A model generated the notes under the pieces. That model was not told the DNA's origin and did not search any database. It worked only from the letters and a program-made list of their open reading frames with translations. Made by a program: the position numbers and the translations under genes. A stretch of DNA of 64,000 bases, from positions 1 to 64,000 of the forward strand of contig CAVUNL010000023.1 in NCBI GenBank assembly GCA_963742795.1, given 5' to 3'. Numbering within the stretch: the first letter of the stretch is position 1; each line of letters begins with the position of its first letter. Below are positions 49,980 to 59,018 of this stretch, piece after piece. This stretch comes from Palsa-504 sp963742795 (lineage in GTDB: Bacteria > Actinomycetota > Actinomycetes > Streptosporangiales > Streptosporangiaceae).

Positions 49980-50695
49980 TTGAATCTCCGCATCCAGCAG
50001 CGAAGCTGGCCATCGCTGGACCGGGAGGTGGTCGCCGATGGCTGGGCCGCCTGCAGCGCACCTGCACAGGGGTGCCGCCCGACGGCATTGACGGCCCACA
50101 CCGAGGGGTGGGTGGCCGGGTTGCAGCTGGCCTGTCGCTTCGGCAAGAGTCCGATGTGGCCGGGTCCGTGGCAGCGTTCAGCGGCAGCCACCGCTACATC
50201 CTTGACTATCTGACCGAGGAAGTGCTGGAGCGCCAGCCGGATGAGGTCCGCAGCTTTCTGGTGGAGACGTCGGTCCTGGAGAGGCTGTCGGGAGCGCTGT
50301 GTGATCCGGTCACCGGCCATGCCGGCAGCCAGGCGATGCTGGAGCAGGTGGAGCGGGCGGGCCTGTTCTTGGTGCTGGACGAGGTGCGCGGCTGGTGGCG
50401 TTACCACCAGCTGTTCGCCGACCTGCTCCGCGCCCCGCCTGCTGGAGCAACAGCCCGGCCAGGCGGGCGCAGCTGCACCGTAACGCGGCGGCCTGGTGTG
50501 AGGAGCATGGGGCCCGGCCGAGCAGCTGACCGCCGCGAGCTGGAAATCCTGGTGCTGCTGGCGGCGGGCACGCCGAACTCGCGGATCGCCGCGGAGTTGG
50601 TGGTCAGCCCCGACTCGGTCAAAAAGCACGTCAGCCACCTGCTGGGCAAGCTCGGCGCGGCCAACCGCACCGAGGCCGTCACCCGCGCCCGCTAG
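49980..50695 (+). pseudogene. MalT/LuxR-type regulator, C-terminal remnant
   Basis: ALTAHTEGWVAGLQLA region, then SGSHRYILDYLTEEVLERQP, VRSFLVETSVLERLSGALCD, AMLEQVERAGLFLV and WWRYHQLFADLLRA; after a deletion at about 50510 the LuxR helix-turn-helix follows: RELEILVLLAAGTPNSRIAA then SPDSVKKHVSHLLGKLGAAN. The tetratricopeptide-like middle is missing and frames shift at least twice near the 5' end. Non-functional as written. Confidence 0.8.
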
Positions 50696-50764
50696 CTAGG
50701 CCTGACCCCTAGCCCGGCACCTGCAGCCGATCCCGGGGGCACGGCCGTGCTCCCGGCCGGCCCC

Positions 50765-50876
50765 GGCGGCACTGTCGTGCCCCGGGGCCGGCCGCCGAAG
50801 ATTCCACCCGCATGTGCACCTTCGGGTGACGCCCCACTGCGGCGCCGGCTCCTACCTTCCTCGAGAACGGTCCACG
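50765..50876. promoter_or_regulatory. conserved leader block, copy A
   Basis: Follows the LuxR helix-turn-helix end. GGCACTGTCGTGCC (hairpin), GATTCCACC, CATGTGCACC, TCGGGTGACGCCC, CCTACCTTCCTCGAGAACGG. The same order recurs at 55531 and 60317. It precedes the NDH-2/cytochrome b genes. Probably the LuxR terminator plus the next promoter. 50877-51266 has no gene. Confidence 0.7.
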
Positions 50877-51266
50877 AACGCGGCGGGCCCCTTCCCTACT
50901 ACCGGGCCTGGACATGGCGACTGGCCGAGGAGATGACAGTGAAATGCATCGGTACGCAGAGGTCGAGGGCCCGGCGCGAGCGCCCCGGGCGTGGGGCCCT
51001 TCCGCCCGGCCCGCGAGACCCAGATGTCGTCCGGGCCATAGCGCTCGGCCGGGCCGGCAATCCCCGTCGGCGGGTAGCGGGCCGTGCTGTCACGGTCCCA
51101 CGTCTTGCAGATGCGAGCGGTTTCGTCCCATCGGGCCCTGTCATGGCGGCCTGCTGGGTGCTGGCCGGGTGCCCGGGTCCGCGCCCGGCCGCATTGTGGT
51201 GACCGGCGTCCTGCTCGACTCCGCACCCGTACGTCCGCCATCCGGCATTCCATGAAGGAGATACCC

Positions 51267-51530
51267 ATGTTGAGATCGACAAACGCCCGCGCACTTGCGC
51301 CGGAGCGGCACCGAAACCGTCCTTCCGCGACGCGGGTCCGAGCGCTGGTGCTGCAAACCCGCCTGGGGATCGGTGAGACCGGACAGGCAGAACGTCTGGT
51401 AGCCGAAATGACCCGCGGAGAACGCGGAACGGGCCCGGTGCGCCCGGTCGTAGTCCTGCTGCCGCTGGCCGGGGACGACCGGGACGCGGCGATGAGGTCT
51501 TGGGAGGGTGACCGGCCGTGGAACACGTGA
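51267..51530 (+). CDS. small hypothetical protein
   Basis: 87 residues (MLRSTNARALAPERHRNRPS ... PVRPVVVLLPLAGDDRDAAM). AAGGAG lies 6 bp before ATG 51267, a strong ribosome site, and the stop overlaps the NDH-2 GTG by 13 bp, so the two are coupled. It has an Arg-rich centre and no membrane segment or known family. A partner of the quinone reductase is possible. Confidence 0.6.
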   Translation: MLRSTNARALAPERHRNRPSATRVRALVLQTRLGIGETGQAERLVAEMTRGERGTGPVRPVVVLLPLAGDDRDAAMRSWEGDRPWNT

Positions 51531-53008
51531 TCGCGGGGCCGGTGAGCGGCGAGCCGCCGCGCATCCTCATCGTGGGCGGCGGATTTGTCGGGATGTACAC
51601 CGCCCGGCATCTGCGCCGTCGGCTCCGGCGCGGCGAAGCGGTCGTCACGCTGGTGGATCCGCGGGGCTTCATGACCTTCCAGCCGTTCCTGGCCGAGGCG
51701 GCGGCCGGCGCCATCGAGCCGCGGCACGCCGTCACGTCGCTGCGGCGGGTGCTGCCCGGCACCGAGGTGCTCACCGGCCGGATCACCCGTATCGACCACG
51801 CGGCCCGGCGGGCCTGCTTCCAGCCGCGGGACGGCACCGCATACTCGCTGAGCTACGACATCCTGGTGCTAGTCCCGGGTTCGGTTTCCAGGACGCTGCC
51901 CATCCCGGGCCTGGCCGAGAACGCAGCCGGCTTCAAGAATCTGGCCGAGGCTATACACCTGCGCAACCACGTGCTCGCACAGCTCGATAACGCCGCGTCG
52001 GTCCAAGACCCGCAGCAACGGCAGCGGGCGCTGACGTTCGTGGTGGTCGGCGGCGGGTTCGCCGGCGTTGAGGCCCTCGCCGAGTTGCAGGCCATGGCCG
52101 AGCGCGCGTGCACGTATTACCCCTCGCTGTCACAATGCCAGATGCGGTGGGTGCTGGTGGAGGCAACCAGCCGGATCCTGCCCGACCTGGACCTGGCGCT
52201 GGGGCAGTGGACGATCCGTACCTTGCGCCGCCGGGGCATCCAGGTCCGCCTCGGCACGAAGCTGGTCTCCGCCGAGGGCGGCCACATCGTCCTGGATGAC
52301 GGAACGGAACTGGACGCGGGCACCCTGGTGTGGACCGTCGGCGGAACGGCGAACCCGCTGGCCAGCGCCAGCGACCTGGCGGTGGACGAGGCGGGCCGTG
52401 TCCGCGTCACCGAATGCCTGTCGGTCACCGCCGTCTCGGATGCTTACGCGGCGGGCGACGGCGCCGCGGTACCGGACCTTACCCGGCCCGGGACGATCTG
52501 CGGACCCAACGCCCAGCACGCCGCCAGGCAGGCCAAGACGCTCGCCGGCAACATCGTCGCCGGACTGCGCGGCCAGCCGCTGCGGCCCTACCGCCACCGG
52601 TACCTGGGCTCGGTGGCCACGCTCGGCCGCCGTCAGGGCGTGACCCAGGTATACCGGCTCAGATTGCATGGCTTCCTCGCCTGGCTCATCGCCCGCGGAT
52701 ACCACCTGGCCTGGGTGCCGACGCTGAACCACAAGGTCCGCATCCTGGCCGACTGGGCCCTGTCGATGTTCTTCCACGCCGACACGATCCCGCTCAGCGA
52801 CCTTGAGCATCCCGAGCAGGAGCTCATGCCGCGCCGGGCATCAAGCAATCCACGAGGAACCTCCGATGGCGCCAGCGGTCCAGGTCATCGGCCTGCTCAC
52901 CGAGGAGAACCCGCTGATGATGACCGGCCGGAATCACCTGCCGCGCCGCGTCCTGCGCCCCGATGTCCGCAACCCCACGACCTCGGGCCCCCGGCGGCCC
53001 TGCCGTGA
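51518..53008 (+). CDS. ndh: type II NADH dehydrogenase (NDH-2)
   Basis: Non-proton-pumping NADH:quinone oxidoreductase on the inner membrane face. Two Rossmann motifs: FAD-binding ILIVGGGFVGMYTARHL near the start and NADH-binding FVVVGGGFAGVEALAEL. The family sequence VSDAYAAGDGAAVPDLTRPG ends the catalytic part, and a C-terminal amphipathic region ILADWALSMFFHADTIPLSD anchors it. Residues beyond about 430 (Pro/Arg-rich) overlap the following genes and may be a frameshift artefact. With the cytochrome b gene it suggests a stress or low-oxygen electron-transfer branch. Confidence 0.92.
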   Translation: MEHVIAGPVSGEPPRILIVGGGFVGMYTARHLRRRLRRGEAVVTLVDPRGFMTFQPFLAEAAAGAIEPRHAVTSLRRVLPGTEVLTGRITRIDHAARRACFQPRDGTAYSLSYDILVLVPGSVSRTLPIPGLAENAAGFKNLAEAIHLRNHVLAQLDNAASVQDPQQRQRALTFVVVGGGFAGVEALAELQAMAERACTYYPSLSQCQMRWVLVEATSRILPDLDLALGQWTIRTLRRRGIQVRLGTKLVSAEGGHIVLDDGTELDAGTLVWTVGGTANPLASASDLAVDEAGRVRVTECLSVTAVSDAYAAGDGAAVPDLTRPGTICGPNAQHAARQAKTLAGNIVAGLRGQPLRPYRHRYLGSVATLGRRQGVTQVYRLRLHGFLAWLIARGYHLAWVPTLNHKVRILADWALSMFFHADTIPLSDLEHPEQELMPRRASSNPRGTSDGASGPGHRPAHRGEPADDDRPESPAAPRPAPRCPQPHDLGPPAALP

Positions 53009-53045
53009 AGCGGCTGGCTGCCGGGACGTGGCGGCTCGTTCCTGA
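52866..53045 (+). CDS. possible small protein between ndh and cytochrome b
   Basis: ATG 52866 preceded by GAGGAA: MAPAVQVIGLLTEENPLMMT, GRNHLPRRVLRPDVRN, then a Pro/Arg-rich end to 53045. It overlaps the ndh 3' tail and the cytochrome b start in other frames, so only one of the three endings can be as annotated. The leading half looks conserved in character; low certainty. Confidence 0.4.
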   Translation: MAPAVQVIGLLTEENPLMMTGRNHLPRRVLRPDVRNPTTSGPRRPCREAAGCRDVAARS

Positions 53046-54387
53046 TGCGCTGCGGCGCGACCCGGAGGATCGCTGGGCTGCCGCGTTCGGGCGGATCGCG
53101 GTCTACTCGTTCATCGTGGCGCTGATCAGCGGCGTGCTGCTGCTGCCGTTCTTCCGCTCGTCGATGGCCACCGTGGTGTATCACGGCTCCTACCGCAAGC
53201 TGGACGGCGCCCCGGTGAGCCAGGCGTACCGGTCCGTGCTGGCCATCAGCGTCGACGTCCGCGGGGGGCTGCTGATCCGGCAGGTGCACCACTGGTCGGC
53301 GGACCTGTTCGTCGCGGCGATATGCCTGCGGCTGCTGCGGGCGTTCTTCCGCGGCCGGTTCTCCGGCCGGGCGCTGCCGGGCTGGCTGATCTGGGTGACG
53401 CTGCTGCCCGTGGGGATGCTCGCGGCCTACACCGGCACCATCCTGCCCGACGACGGCCTCTCCGGCGGCAGCCTGGCCGTGATCACCGGCGTGCTGCTGT
53501 CCGTGCCGGTGATCGGGACGCATCTGGTGTTCTGGATCTTCGGCGGGGCGCCCCCCGGGCATCAGATCATCGGCCGCGACTACTGGGTGCACATCCTGGT
53601 CCTCCCGGCCCTGGCCGGCGCGCTGCTGCGGGCGAGCTTGCGGCCGTCGCTGCGGCGGCCGCGCCGGGTCGATCCGCTGCTGCCGTTCACCTGCGCGGTG
53701 CTAGTCCTGCTCGGCGCGATCGCGCAGATCAACCCGGTGTGGCTGTACGGGCCGTTCCAGCCGGGCAGCATCAGCTCCGGTTCGGTGCCGGACTGGTATA
53801 TGGCGTTCCTGGACGGCGGGCTGCGGCTCATGCCGGCCTGGGAGCTGTCGGTCGGCGGGCATCCGCTGGCTCTCGGCGTGCTGATCGCGGGCCTGGTCGT
53901 GCCCGGCCTGTTCTTCACCGCCCTGGCCCTCTACCCGATTGCGGACCGGCGCATCGCCGGCGGGCGGCCGCCGCGCGGGCTGCTGCCGCCCACGCCAGCC
54001 GACCCGGCCAACCGCACCGCGGCGGGCGTGGCCGGCGTCATGTTCTACGGCCTGTTGTGGGCCGCGGCGGCCAACGACCAGATCGCCTACCACCTGCAGA
54101 TCCCTGTCTACACGGTCACCTGGTTCTTCCGGGTGCTGGTGCTGGCCGGGCCGGTGCTGGCGTTCGGGCTCACCCGGGTCATCTGCCACGCGCTGGCCGG
54201 CCGGCGACGCGACGAGGAACTACACGGCCGGGAAACCGGCCGGATCGTGCGGAACCGGCACGGCGGCTATCACGAAATCCGCGAGCCAGCCCACCGGGCG
54301 GCGCCGCTTAGCGCCGGCCCGCCCGGGCCGGCGGCCGCCGGCCAGATCCCGGAAGGAGGCCCGGTGCCATGGACAGGCCGAGCTTGA
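53005..54387 (+). CDS. cytochrome b subunit (QcrB-like)
   Basis: Di-heme cytochrome b of the bc1/b6f class, about 460 residues, with about nine hydrophobic helices. Haem region GGLLIRQVHHWSADLFVAAI, Qo-site-like TGTILPDDGLSGGS, second haem-helix VIGTHLVFWIFGG, then the IV-subunit-like part GRDYWVHILVLPALAG and QINPVWLYGPFQPGS. No Rieske or cytochrome c gene is adjacent; pairing with NDH-2 suggests a quinol-linked stress branch. GTG 53005 is the likely start. A truncated relative lies at 61687-61980. Confidence 0.88.
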   Translation: MKRLAAGTWRLVPDALRRDPEDRWAAAFGRIAVYSFIVALISGVLLLPFFRSSMATVVYHGSYRKLDGAPVSQAYRSVLAISVDVRGGLLIRQVHHWSADLFVAAICLRLLRAFFRGRFSGRALPGWLIWVTLLPVGMLAAYTGTILPDDGLSGGSLAVITGVLLSVPVIGTHLVFWIFGGAPPGHQIIGRDYWVHILVLPALAGALLRASLRPSLRRPRRVDPLLPFTCAVLVLLGAIAQINPVWLYGPFQPGSISSGSVPDWYMAFLDGGLRLMPAWELSVGGHPLALGVLIAGLVVPGLFFTALALYPIADRRIAGGRPPRGLLPPTPADPANRTAAGVAGVMFYGLLWAAAANDQIAYHLQIPVYTVTWFFRVLVLAGPVLAFGLTRVICHALAGRRRDEELHGRETGRIVRNRHGGYHEIREPAHRAAPLSAGPPGPAAAGQIPEGGPVPWTGRA

Positions 54388-55145
54388 TATTCATCGTCAT
54401 GCCCCTCGTGACCCTGATTGCCCTGGTCACGGGCATGGCGCTGCCGTTCATCGCTGCCAGCCGGTCCGGGCGCGCCCACGCGTGGGGGCAGTCGGCACGC
54501 GCAGATGAGCTGAAGCGGATCGGCGCCGCCGGGCGGACGCCCCGGCCGGCGAAACCCGGCGCTGCTGACGCCGCCCCCGCAGGGTACCTGTACGTCCCCT
54601 GCGTCCGCAACTCCCACGACGGCTACCCGGCCCAGACGCGCCGCTGGGTCCAAGAGGTGCCGATCGTCAAGAAGACGGCCAAGCTGATCTACTACACCAG
54701 CGACAGCTGGGACCGGCGCGCGGCCGTGGTCAGCCCCGGCTGCATCAGCCGCGAACAGTTCGAGACCGACACCCGGTGCCACGATGACTGCCCGGCAGGC
54801 ACCCGCGGCTGGCGGTGCGCACGGCACGGGTACACGTGGGAGCACTGCTCGCCCGGGGAAGATCGGTGCCGCCGCGGGTACCCGGCCGGCGTGATCCCGG
54901 TGCCCGGTGGCCGCCACCGCCCCGGATGGGCGGGCCGGCTCTTCTTCGCCACCCGCCAGGCCGCCGAAGACCACCTGTACCGCGGGGAACGCGAGCGAGC
55001 CGGACAGGCCGCACCGCAAGCACCACCCATCAAGGAGCTGCGCCGCGCCATGGCCGACGCTCACCCCGACCGTGGCGGCACCGCCGAGCAGTTCATCCAG
55101 GCGCGCAGCCGGTACCAGACGGCGCTTGGGCCCGCGCGACGGTAA
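54369..55145 (+). CDS. membrane-anchored protein with J-like C-terminus, probable chimera
   Basis: 258 residues. N-terminus: one transmembrane helix (IFIVMPLVTLIALVTGMALP) like small stress membrane proteins. Middle: VPIVKKTAKLIYYTSDSWDR, REQFETDTRCHDDC and GWRCARHGYTWEHC, Cys/His-rich and probably zinc-binding. C-terminus: LRRAMADAHPDRGGTAEQFI with HPD as in J-domains. The soluble part matches proteins of actinobacterial integrative elements, while the helix resembles stress genes, so an in-frame fusion by deletion is suspected. Overlaps the cytochrome b end by 19 bp. Confidence 0.6.
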   Translation: MDRPSLIFIVMPLVTLIALVTGMALPFIAASRSGRAHAWGQSARADELKRIGAAGRTPRPAKPGAADAAPAGYLYVPCVRNSHDGYPAQTRRWVQEVPIVKKTAKLIYYTSDSWDRRAAVVSPGCISREQFETDTRCHDDCPAGTRGWRCARHGYTWEHCSPGEDRCRRGYPAGVIPVPGGRHRPGWAGRLFFATRQAAEDHLYRGERERAGQAAPQAPPIKELRRAMADAHPDRGGTAEQFIQARSRYQTALGPARR

Positions 55146-55339
55146 CGTGCTCACCTGGCCGGCCCGGGCAGGCACGACGGCGCCTGGCGAGGAACAGGCG
55201 ACGGTCCCGGCGAAGGACCGCCCCGCCGGCCACCGGATGAGACCATGCGGCGATCTGTCGCACCGCGGCGAGCGCGGTGCCGGTGTCGCTGCCAGTGGTG
55301 TTGGCCTGCAGTCGATGTCGCGGGTGGGTCGGCGCTCCC

Positions 55340-55500
55340 CGAGTCTGGTACTGCCGGCGGCGGGCATGCCCAACCCGCGGATCGCTGACGAGCTGGTGGT
55401 CAGCCTGGAACGGTCAAAAAGCACGTCAGCCACCTGCTGGGCAAGCTCGGCGCGGCCAACCGCGCCGAGGCCATCACCCGGGCCCGCCAGCTCGGCCTGA
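55340..55500 (+). pseudogene. LuxR helix-turn-helix remnant
   Basis: LVLPAAGMPNPRIADELVVS then, one base off, VKKHVSHLLGKLGAANRAEA and RARQLGLIPW: the end of a MalT/LuxR regulator nearly identical at DNA level to 50560-50690. The upstream domains are absent. It precedes leader block B. Confidence 0.8.
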
Positions 55501-55530
55501 TCCCCTGGCGGCCCGGGCTCCGGTCCCGGG

Positions 55531-55625
55531 CGGCACTGTCGTGTCATGTCCTGTCAGGGAACGTTCCACCGCTAAGTACACCATCGGGTGACGCCCTCCC
55601 ATGGCTCTGGTTCCTACCGTGCTCA
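55531..55625. promoter_or_regulatory. conserved leader block, copy B
   Basis: CGGCACTGTCGTG, GTTCCACC, GTACACCATCGGGTGACGCCC, TTCCTACCGTGCTC: the same order and spacing as block A, the most diverged of the three. It precedes a decayed gene. Confidence 0.6.
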
Positions 55626-55676
55626 GTGACCGCACCTCACCGACAGGTCGGGACAGACCCTTCAGGAGAAACCCTC

Positions 55677-56095
55677 ATGTCTCAAGCCAGATCCCTCACC
55701 CGGCGGAGGGTTTCCCGCTCATCGCCGGCACGGTCATCAGCTGGGCGGCTATCAGGCCCTCACCGCCACCCTGCTCGCCATCGCCGCCCTCGAACTCGCC
55801 ATATCGGCCAAACCGCCGACCGGAGGGATCGGGTTGTTCCGCACCGCTCTTACGCACCGGGCCGAGCCAGCGGAGATTAGTTCCAATCGGCTAGCCGACC
55901 CACTGCGCCGGGCAACCGGTGCGCGTGTGGCAATCCACCGGCTCGACGCCGACACGCTGCGTCGCGGCGGTGAACTGCGACTGAACCCGACCGAGCGCTG
56001 GCTCGGGCCATGGCCCCGCTGTTCACGCACGGGCAGAAAGCCCCGGTCGTCCCCGACCTGGAATTCGATGACGAGGAAGACCTAGATGGATGATT
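55677..56095 (+). pseudogene. decayed gene of unknown function
   Basis: ATG 55677 (MSQARSLTRRR), then in shifting frames GGYQALTATLLAIAALELAI, LADPLRRATGARVAIHRLDA, DTLRRGGELRLNPTERWLG and PVVPDLEFDDEEDLDG with stop at 56093-56095. At least two frameshifts. The helical hydrophobic start and acidic end are protein-like; no family recognised. Confidence 0.5.
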
Positions 56096-56113
56096 CCAGG
56101 GGTGTGGTGGCGG

Positions 56114-56993
56114 TTAGTGATCGTAGGCGGTCAATGATCGTTTGACTGGCTGGCTGGTCTTGTCGTTGTGCCAGATCGCTGCGGTCAGGGCGAGGATGCG
56201 GGCCAGGACGCGGGCGATGATGCCCTCCGGCGTCCGGCCGCCGTGCCGTTCCAGGTCGAGCTGGCCTTTGAAGGTCCAGTTGACCGATTCGATGACCTGC
56301 CGCAGCGGCTTGAGCAGCTGCGGGGCGGCGCGACTGGCCTCGCCCTTGCGGACCGGGCGCAGCAGTACCAGGTCACGCCCGGCCAGGTCGGTCTCGAAGT
56401 CGCGGCCGAAGTAGTTCTTGTCGCCGATGAGGGTCTGCCCGGGATGCTCATCCACCACGTCGCGGCCGGCCTGGAGCATGTCCAGGAGCGTCTGGCGCTC
56501 ATCGGCCTTGGCGCCGGCCAGGGCGAACAGCACCGGCAGCCCGGACAACGTGCAGACCAGGTGCAGCCGCAGCCCCCAGAAGTACCGGGAGTGACTGGCG
56601 CAGTAGCCGTACTGCGCCCACCCGGCGGCGTCGCTGCGCCTGACCGTTTCCCGGGACCGGCCGCACTCCACCGGCGTGGAGTCCACGACCCACACGTCAT
56701 CGCTCCACAGCGTGGTATCCATCGCCAGCATCCGGATCACCCTGATGAACAGGAAGAACGCCTTGCGGAGCCGCTTGTTGTACCCGGGCTGGCCGATCCG
56801 CCGCGGGAACATCGCCGCCAGGTGATCGCTGGCGTAGCGCAGCCACCGGCGCTCGGAGGTGAATCCGAGCAGGGCAGACATCACCGCCATCGTCAGCAGC
56901 TCCGCATCGGTGAGCGCGGGCGCGAAGCCATCAGCAGGGCGTCCGGGGGGCAAGGTCCGGCCAGTCCCGCAGCATGTCATCGATCTTGACGTA
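56114..56993 (-). pseudogene. IS982-family transposase, 3' portion interrupted by RIT element
   Basis: DDE transposase: LTDAELLTMAVMSALLGFTS, RIGQPGYNKRLRKAFFLFIR, first Asp in DVWVVDSTPVECGRS, second Asp in LIGDKNYFGRDFETD and Glu in LRQVIESVNWTFKGQLD. All three catalytic residues are present. An indel in the C run near 56950 shifts the start, and the frame YVKIDDMLRDW is cut at 56993 by the RIT element. The first codons lie beyond that element at 60115-60168. Confidence 0.88.
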
Positions 56994-57030
56994 TTAGGCC
57001 CAGCTCCGGATTATGTGCAGCAGCCGGCGA
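56988..57030 (+). repeat. RIT left terminal inverted repeat
   Basis: 43 bp, perfectly inverted at 60051-60093. Confidence 0.95.
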
Positions 57031-57075
57031 ACCGGCTGTGATGGCGAGATGGGCGGGGTTGAAGGCTGCACATAA

Positions 57076-58077
57076 TCACAGTTCCTCGAGGAACGCGAGC
57101 AGCTTGTCTTTTGCCCGGTATCTCGTCAGCTGCTGCGCCGGGGCGGTCAGGCGCTGCAGGGCGGCTTCTTTGGTGGCGAGGTCGGCCTCCAGGTACTGAT
57201 GGGTGGTGGCGGGATCGGCGTGCCCGAGCCAGAGGGCGATGACCGCAAGATCGACCCCCGACTGAAGGAGGTGCATCGCGCAGGTGTGGCGAAGCGTGTG
57301 CGGCGACACGCGGCGGCCCTGGAGCGTTGGGCAGCACTGCGCCGCGGCGGAGACCGCACGGTCGAGCCGGTCGCGCACGCCGGAACGGGCGAGCGGCCTG
57401 CCGGCGCGGTTCGGGAACGCCGGCGCAGCAGGGTCCTCGTCGGTTCGCTGCAGCCATCCCCGCAGTTCAGCGGCCGTGCTCTTCCACAGCGGGATCGCGC
57501 GTTCCTTGCGCCCCTTGCCGTGCAGATGGACCGCGGCCTGCCGGTCGAGGAGGACGTCGCGGACACGAAGACCTGTGATCTCCGAGACACGGGCCCCGGT
57601 GTTGTACATCGTGGCAAGCAGCACCGCGTCGCGGTGTCCGCTCCAGGTGCTGCGGTCGGGGGCGGCGAGGACCGCGGCCACCTCGTCTCGGGTCAGGTAG
57701 CCGAGGACCGGCTGGTCGAAGCGCTTGGCGGGGATCGCGAGGACCCGCTGCGCGACCGGCAGCGAGGGGGGGTCGCGCACCGAGGCGTAGGCCATGAATG
57801 ATCTGATCGCGGCGAGCCGCGCGTTGCGGGTGCGGGCGCTGTTGCCCCGTTCGGACTCCAGGTAGTCCAGGAAGTCGGGCACGAGCGGGGCGTCGAGGTC
57901 GGCGAGCGAAAGCGCCGAGGGCAACTTGCCGGTGCGCCGCCCGGCGAAGGTGAGGAGGAGCTCGAACGCGTCGCGGTAGCTCTCGACCGTGCGGGCGCTC
58001 GCGCCCCGCTGCCCGATCAGCCGCCGGAGGAAGAAGTCCTGGAGGAGGGCAGGGAAGGCGATCTCTGGCGCCCTCAT
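57076..58077 (-). CDS. RIT tyrosine recombinase, third gene
   Basis: 333 residues. SAM-like N-terminal core-binding domain (about 10-110, ARTVESYRDAFELLLTFAGR), catalytic domain with Arg in MYNTGARVSEITGLRV, HxxR in SPHTLRHTCAMHLLQSG, LGHADPATT and Tyr in THQYLEADL. Start overlaps the stop of the preceding recombinase by 4 bp. Last of three genes translated as a unit; the three presumably act together to move the element. Confidence 0.92.
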   Translation of the reverse strand: MRAPEIAFPALLQDFFLRRLIGQRGASARTVESYRDAFELLLTFAGRRTGKLPSALSLADLDAPLVPDFLDYLESERGNSARTRNARLAAIRSFMAYASVRDPPSLPVAQRVLAIPAKRFDQPVLGYLTRDEVAAVLAAPDRSTWSGHRDAVLLATMYNTGARVSEITGLRVRDVLLDRQAAVHLHGKGRKERAIPLWKSTAAELRGWLQRTDEDPAAPAFPNRAGRPLARSGVRDRLDRAVSAAAQCCPTLQGRRVSPHTLRHTCAMHLLQSGVDLAVIALWLGHADPATTHQYLEADLATKEAALQRLTAPAQQLTRYRAKDKLLAFLEEL

Positions 58078-59018
58078 CGCGCACCTGCCGGGGACTGCTC
58101 GCCCAAGGCCGCGAACCGCTCGGCCGCGACGGCCATGAGCTCGGGCGTGGCACTGAAGTACCAGTACAGGTCCGAGACGCCGGCGTGACCGAGGTAGGTG
58201 GCCAGCGCGGGCAGCTTCGCGTCGACTTCGGCGTTCTCCGCGTGCCAGGCGAGCAGGCGCTTCACGGCCATCCGGTGGCGAAGGTCGTGGATGCGCGGCG
58301 GTCTGGTCCGCCCTTCACCGCTCCAGCCGAGCCGCCGTCTGAGCCCGTTGAAGGTACTGCGGACCGCGGCGTAGGTGAGGCGGTCGTGGTCGTCGGTGCG
58401 GAAGAAGGCCGCCGGCCCCGCCGTGGAGCCGAAGCGGTCGCGCCGGGAGAGGTAGGCGCGAAGCGGCTCCAGGGCGCTTTGGTGCAAGGGGACGAGACGC
58501 GGCTTCTCGCCCTTGCCGGCACGGACGGTGATCACGCCCTCGGCGAGGTCGACGTCGTCGCGGGCGAGCGCGAGCGCCTCGGAGATCCGAAGCCCCGTGC
58601 AGGCCAGCAGCGAGAACAGCGTGACGTAGCACTGCGGCCGCAGGCCCCCCGCCGGGGAGAGCGCGGCCGCGGCCCGCAGCAGGCTCGCGATCTCCTCGTC
58701 GGAGTAGACGTGCGGCGGCGTGCGGTGCCGGGCGGGACCGAGCAGTCCCGGTGGCGGGATCTGGGTAGATCCGTCGAGAGCGGCGAGGTGGCGGAGGAAG
58801 CCCCGGACGGCTGCGAGGCGCCGTGCGGGGTTGCGGGGATCGCTCGCTGACGTCGCGGTCGCCCACTCGACGCTCAGCCAGAGCGGGACCGGGCCGCGCT
58901 GCCCGGAGCGGTCCAAGAAGCCAGCGAAGCCCCGCAGGTAGGTCTCCCGCCGGTAGCCAAGGCCGCGGCGCATCGCGAGGTAGTCCTGGGCGAGCTCGGT
59001 GAAGGTGGCGGTCACCAC
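58074..59018 (-). CDS. RIT tyrosine recombinase, second gene
   Basis: 314 residues. Catalytic Arg in LLACTGLRISEALALARD, KGEKPRLVPLH beta-hairpin Lys, HxxR in PRIHDLRHRMAVKRLLAW, LGHAGVSD and Tyr in LYWYFSATPEL. Overlaps its neighbours by 7 bp upstream and 4 bp downstream, a strict operon. Confidence 0.92.
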   Translation of the reverse strand: MVTATFTELAQDYLAMRRGLGYRRETYLRGFAGFLDRSGQRGPVPLWLSVEWATATSASDPRNPARRLAAVRGFLRHLAALDGSTQIPPPGLLGPARHRTPPHVYSDEEIASLLRAAAALSPAGGLRPQCYVTLFSLLACTGLRISEALALARDDVDLAEGVITVRAGKGEKPRLVPLHQSALEPLRAYLSRRDRFGSTAGPAAFFRTDDHDRLTYAAVRSTFNGLRRRLGWSGEGRTRPPRIHDLRHRMAVKRLLAWHAENAEVDAKLPALATYLGHAGVSDLYWYFSATPELMAVAAERFAALGEQSPAGAR

